Shown: in pieces, positions 61,268 through 64,000 of the stretch
How positions within the stretch are numbered: the first letter of the stretch is position 1
Layout of the letters: the number at the start of each line of letters is the position of its first letter
Assembly: GCF_018492665.1 (NCBI RefSeq)
Contig: NZ_JAFVME010000005.1
Coordinates: 372,001-436,000, forward strand
DNA from: Pedobacter sp. B4-66
GTDB taxonomy: Bacteria > Bacteroidota > Bacteroidia > Sphingobacteriales > Sphingobacteriaceae
Length of the DNA stretch: 64,000 nucleotides
Direction: 5' to 3'
Position numbers and translations under genes: made by a program
Notes under the pieces: generated by a model
What the model was told of the DNA's origin: nothing
Database searches by the model: none
Seen by the model: the letters and a program-made list of their open reading frames with translations, nothing else

Positions 61268-64000
61268 ATGCGCTTTATTGCAATTATTTCGTTAACGGGA
61301 TTGTTGTGCGTAACAACAATTTCTTTCGGGAGAACACCCGGGTCTGCGCGTATTTTAAGAAACACCTCTTTTTATAGTGGTGTTAAAATACAGTCAGACA
61401 CCTCAAAAAAGAAGAAAATTGATACTGTCGGGAGTACGGATGGTACTCTACTTAAATTACGATCTGATAAGAACCCTGTTTTTTCAGAACTTAATTTAAA
61501 AGCAAATAGTGTTGATCCACAAAAGCTTGTCACGTCTCCAGCTGTTTCTTTACAGCAGTATTTAAAGGGACAAGCTGCAGGACTTTACATTCAGGAACCT
61601 TCCGGTGAACCTGGAACTATTCAAAGTATGTTTATTCATGGAGCCTCACAACCTCTTTTATCGGCACGTGAGCAATTTCAAACCCAGCCCTTGGTCGTTC
61701 TTGACGGGATTCCCTTAATTGGAGAACACCCATTTGCCTTTGATATCCAGCAATATAAATTTAACAGGATAGGGCCGGCTACCAATCTATTAACGAATAT
61801 AGATATGGAGAATATCGCTTCTGTACAGGTGTTAACAGATATAGCAAGTATTGCCGCTTATGGGCCAAAGGGTGTAAATGGAGTCATTGTTCTTACCTCT
61901 AAAACGCCTATAACTCAAAAGCAAATATCTTTCAATTCCTTTGTTTCTGTCGGTTTGAGACCTCAGGTTACAACGCTGAATGGAAGGTATGAAAACAATT
62001 TCAGAAAACAGTTTTATTATAAATACACGCCTAACGGACGTTTTTCTGATGACGAAGTATATCCTCTGTATTTGAGTGATTCATTAAGTCGTTCTTACTA
62101 TGGGCCATCAAACTGGAGCGATCTATACTACCGTAATCCAGTTTCACATACCATTAATGCGGCCATTTCAGGTGGAGCGGAAAGAGCTAATTTCCGGTTT
62201 TCATTAGGCAATGTACGTAACGAGGGAATTGCAGATCAAACTGCATTGAACAGATACAGTACGATGTTGAATGTCAATATGAAACCATTAGAGTGGCTAA
62301 CGTTTTCGGCTTCAGTAAATGCAAATCGTGTCGAAAGAGATAGAAATAATTCCTTGAGAGATCGATTTAGTCAGATGAATTATATCCCTGATTTGAGTTC
62401 ACCTTTTAGTCCTAATAAGGACATCTATGCCGGTTTCTTAAAAGATCTTAAAAATGGTTATGATGACAATAAGTCAAACATCGTTGAAGGTGCGGCTGTC
62501 CTATCCATAAATCTCGGGAACTTTTTGTTTACCTCGCATTTTGGTATGGATTATAATGAAGGGTATCGGGATATTTATTATTCCAAGGTATTGCTTGAAG
62601 GAAACAGCTACGCATCTAACTACTATGGTTTCAACCAGCGGTTAATGTTTAACAACACTGCTAGTTATGATTTGAAGTTAAATGAAGTTCATAACTTCCG
62701 TTTCGAAATAGGGCAGTCTGTTCATTATGATACCTATAAGTATAATTATGCATTTGCTTATAAAGGAACCAACGATTATATAAAATTAAACTTACTGAAT
62801 TCTGATCCCGCCATGGGAGGGGATGGTTCAGAACCTGAGGATTATCTGCACCCGTTATCCTTCCCTAAATCCTTAACATTTAAATATTTAGATAAGACAA
62901 AGAATAACATGCTTTCATTCTTTGGAAAAACGGCTTATAACTTCGATAATAAGTATACACTTTCATTCTTATTGCGTGCAGATGCTTCTACAAATGCACA
63001 GCCGACTAGTCGATGGTTTGTTTCTCCTGCTGCGTCCGCATCATGGAATATTAAAAATGATTTGCTTACAACCAATTCAAGTATCAATGAACTGAGTTTA
63101 CGTGTAAGTGCAGGTAGGTTGGGTAGAGCGGAATACTATGATAATTTTGCTCAAGGGCCTCAATATACTACAGAGCTTGGTTATACTGGGAACTTATTAA
63201 GTCCTGGTTATAATGCATTTGCCGTACTTACCAGACCTTACAATTACGGATGGGTAGGATATGGTATTCCATGGTCTTATACCGATCAGCTAAATGTAGG
63301 TGCTGATGTTGCCGTATTAAACAACCGATTACGTATGTCTCTTGATTTTTATACTAAAACAGATAAAAATCAATTGCTGGCAATTCCGGATTATGCTGAA
63401 TATGGTTATACCCAATCTTATGAAAGTGGACTTTCTGTAAACAATAAAGGTATTGATTTAACCTTGTCAGGCGATGTAATTTCTAATGATCGTTTTAAGT
63501 GGTCGCCGTCCCTAAACTTAAATTATAACGTAAACAAGTTGGTCGCCTTACCACGCGGATTAAAAGAAATTGCAATTGGCGACAGATTATTTAAGGTTGG
63601 ACACGCTATTGATCAATACTGGTTATACACCAACGATGGAATGTATAATACCAATGAAGAAGTTCCTGTTGTAGGAGGTGTTGCTAAAAAGTTTAATGGC
63701 ATCACACTAGGAGCAGGTGATCCGAATTGGAGAGATCTTAATAATGATAATGCAATTGATGATAATGATAAAGCATTAAGAGGACATGCGCTTCCAGTTG
63801 TTGCCGGTAGTTTTAACAACGATTTTAAATACGGGAAATGGATTTTAGGCATGCAGCTTTATTTTAACCTGGGAAGGGAAGTCATAAATCAGGAGATGTC
63901 AAATCACTTCAATTTCATCAATCAGGAAAGTGGTAATACTATCAACTCTGTTAAAGAGATCACTTTCTGGGAGAAAAGAGGCGATTTCAGCAAATACCCA
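61268..64000 (+). CDS. SusC/RagA-type TonB-dependent outer-membrane receptor (3' end outside window)
   Basis: Open for 911 codons from ATG 61268 (after an in-frame stop at 61256) to the last base of the window. A signal peptide (about 1-21) is followed, after a poorly conserved Lys/Ser stretch, by the TonB plug (SLQQYLKGQAAGLYIQ; PLVVLDGIPL; NIASVQVLTDIASIAAYGPKG, then GVNGVIVLTSK) and the beta-barrel, with SGGAERANFRFSLG and DLNNDNAIDDNDK typical of the family. The CarboxypepD_reg domain usual before the plug is missing. These receptors import glycans or peptides with a SusD lipoprotein, whose gene would lie downstream, beyond the window. Confidence 0.92.
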   Translation, partial: MRFIAIISLTGLLCVTTISFGRTPGSARILRNTSFYSGVKIQSDTSKKKKIDTVGSTDGTLLKLRSDKNPVFSELNLKANSVDPQKLVTSPAVSLQQYLKGQAAGLYIQEPSGEPGTIQSMFIHGASQPLLSAREQFQTQPLVVLDGIPLIGEHPFAFDIQQYKFNRIGPATNLLTNIDMENIASVQVLTDIASIAAYGPKGVNGVIVLTSKTPITQKQISFNSFVSVGLRPQVTTLNGRYENNFRKQFYYKYTPNGRFSDDEVYPLYLSDSLSRSYYGPSNWSDLYYRNPVSHTINAAISGGAERANFRFSLGNVRNEGIADQTALNRYSTMLNVNMKPLEWLTFSASVNANRVERDRNNSLRDRFSQMNYIPDLSSPFSPNKDIYAGFLKDLKNGYDDNKSNIVEGAAVLSINLGNFLFTSHFGMDYNEGYRDIYYSKVLLEGNSYASNYYGFNQRLMFNNTASYDLKLNEVHNFRFEIGQSVHYDTYKYNYAFAYKGTNDYIKLNLLNSDPAMGGDGSEPEDYLHPLSFPKSLTFKYLDKTKNNMLSFFGKTAYNFDNKYTLSFLLRADASTNAQPTSRWFVSPAASASWNIKNDLLTTNSSINELSLRVSAGRLGRAEYYDNFAQGPQYTTELGYTGNLLSPGYNAFAVLTRPYNYGWVGYGIPWSYTDQLNVGADVAVLNNRLRMSLDFYTKTDKNQLLAIPDYAEYGYTQSYESGLSVNNKGIDLTLSGDVISNDRFKWSPSLNLNYNVNKLVALPRGLKEIAIGDRLFKVGHAIDQYWLYTNDGMYNTNEEVPVVGGVAKKFNGITLGAGDPNWRDLNNDNAIDDNDKALRGHALPVVAGSFNNDFKYGKWILGMQLYFNLGREVINQEMSNHFNFINQESGNTINSVKEITFWEKRGDFSKYP

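Overview
The window is an AT-rich bacterial chromosome segment, gene-dense, from the phylum Bacteroidota and most likely the family Sphingobacteriaceae (Pedobacter-like; the genus is an inference). Evidence: repeated promoters of the Bacteroidota type (TTG / TAnnTTTG), almost no Shine-Dalgarno sequences, a SusC/RagA TonB-dependent receptor, an IPExxxVDY-family protein beside pyk, an N-acylornithine carbamoyltransferase in the arginine cluster, and many signal peptides ending in the SAQ/NAQ style. No phage, insertion sequence, CRISPR array or plasmid gene was seen. Most of the window is core genome.

Layout. 0-3.8 kb: an N-acetylmuramoyl-alanine amidase lipoprotein cut by the window edge, glnS, and a B12-binding mutase subunit with an enoyl-CoA hydratase. 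3.9-8.7 kb: a signalling cluster (NtrC-type regulator, PAS histidine kinase, receiver-PAS-kinase protein lacking the usual histidine), followed by a decayed AI-2E-type transporter fragment. 8.7-9.9 kb: a YtxH / holin-like / unknown triad. 9.9-18 kb: aspS, an ECF sigma/anti-sigma/secreted-repeat operon, terC, a nucleoid-associated protein, an MHS-type MFS transporter. 18-26 kb: RNA modification (rlmI, csaA, tadA, trmB), oxidative stress (sodA facing oxyR), fcl, alkylation repair (ATL protein and tag) and an unusually structured non-coding stretch at 23.16-23.56 kb. 26-31.8 kb: polA, ybaB, an M28 peptidase and a FAD oxidoreductase.

31.8-39.9 kb is the arginine biosynthesis operon: leader, GNAT acyltransferase, argG, argC, argD, acylornithine carbamoyltransferase, argB, proC, argE. 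It ends at a strong terminator. argH lies 6.5 kb further on with its own promoter, separated by an accessory block: a TPR histidine kinase and LuxR regulator, a truncated VOC protein, an AraC regulator, an M14-like metallohydrolase and an OmpA protein. The arg leader holds an unlisted 44-codon ORF with five Arg codons in its second half, followed by mutually exclusive hairpins. It is the best candidate here for an undescribed regulatory system. 47.8-60.5 kb: an aminotransferase, prfC, a DUF6600-like secreted protein, an RsmI-like methylase, yicC-gmk-nadD, acpP-fabF-rnc, pyk and a tRNA-Ser. From 61.27 kb to the end a large SusC-like receptor is open and runs off the window.

Limits: all calls come from reading the sequence and recalled family motifs; no database search or folding program was run. 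Two long genes, at the two window edges, are partial.
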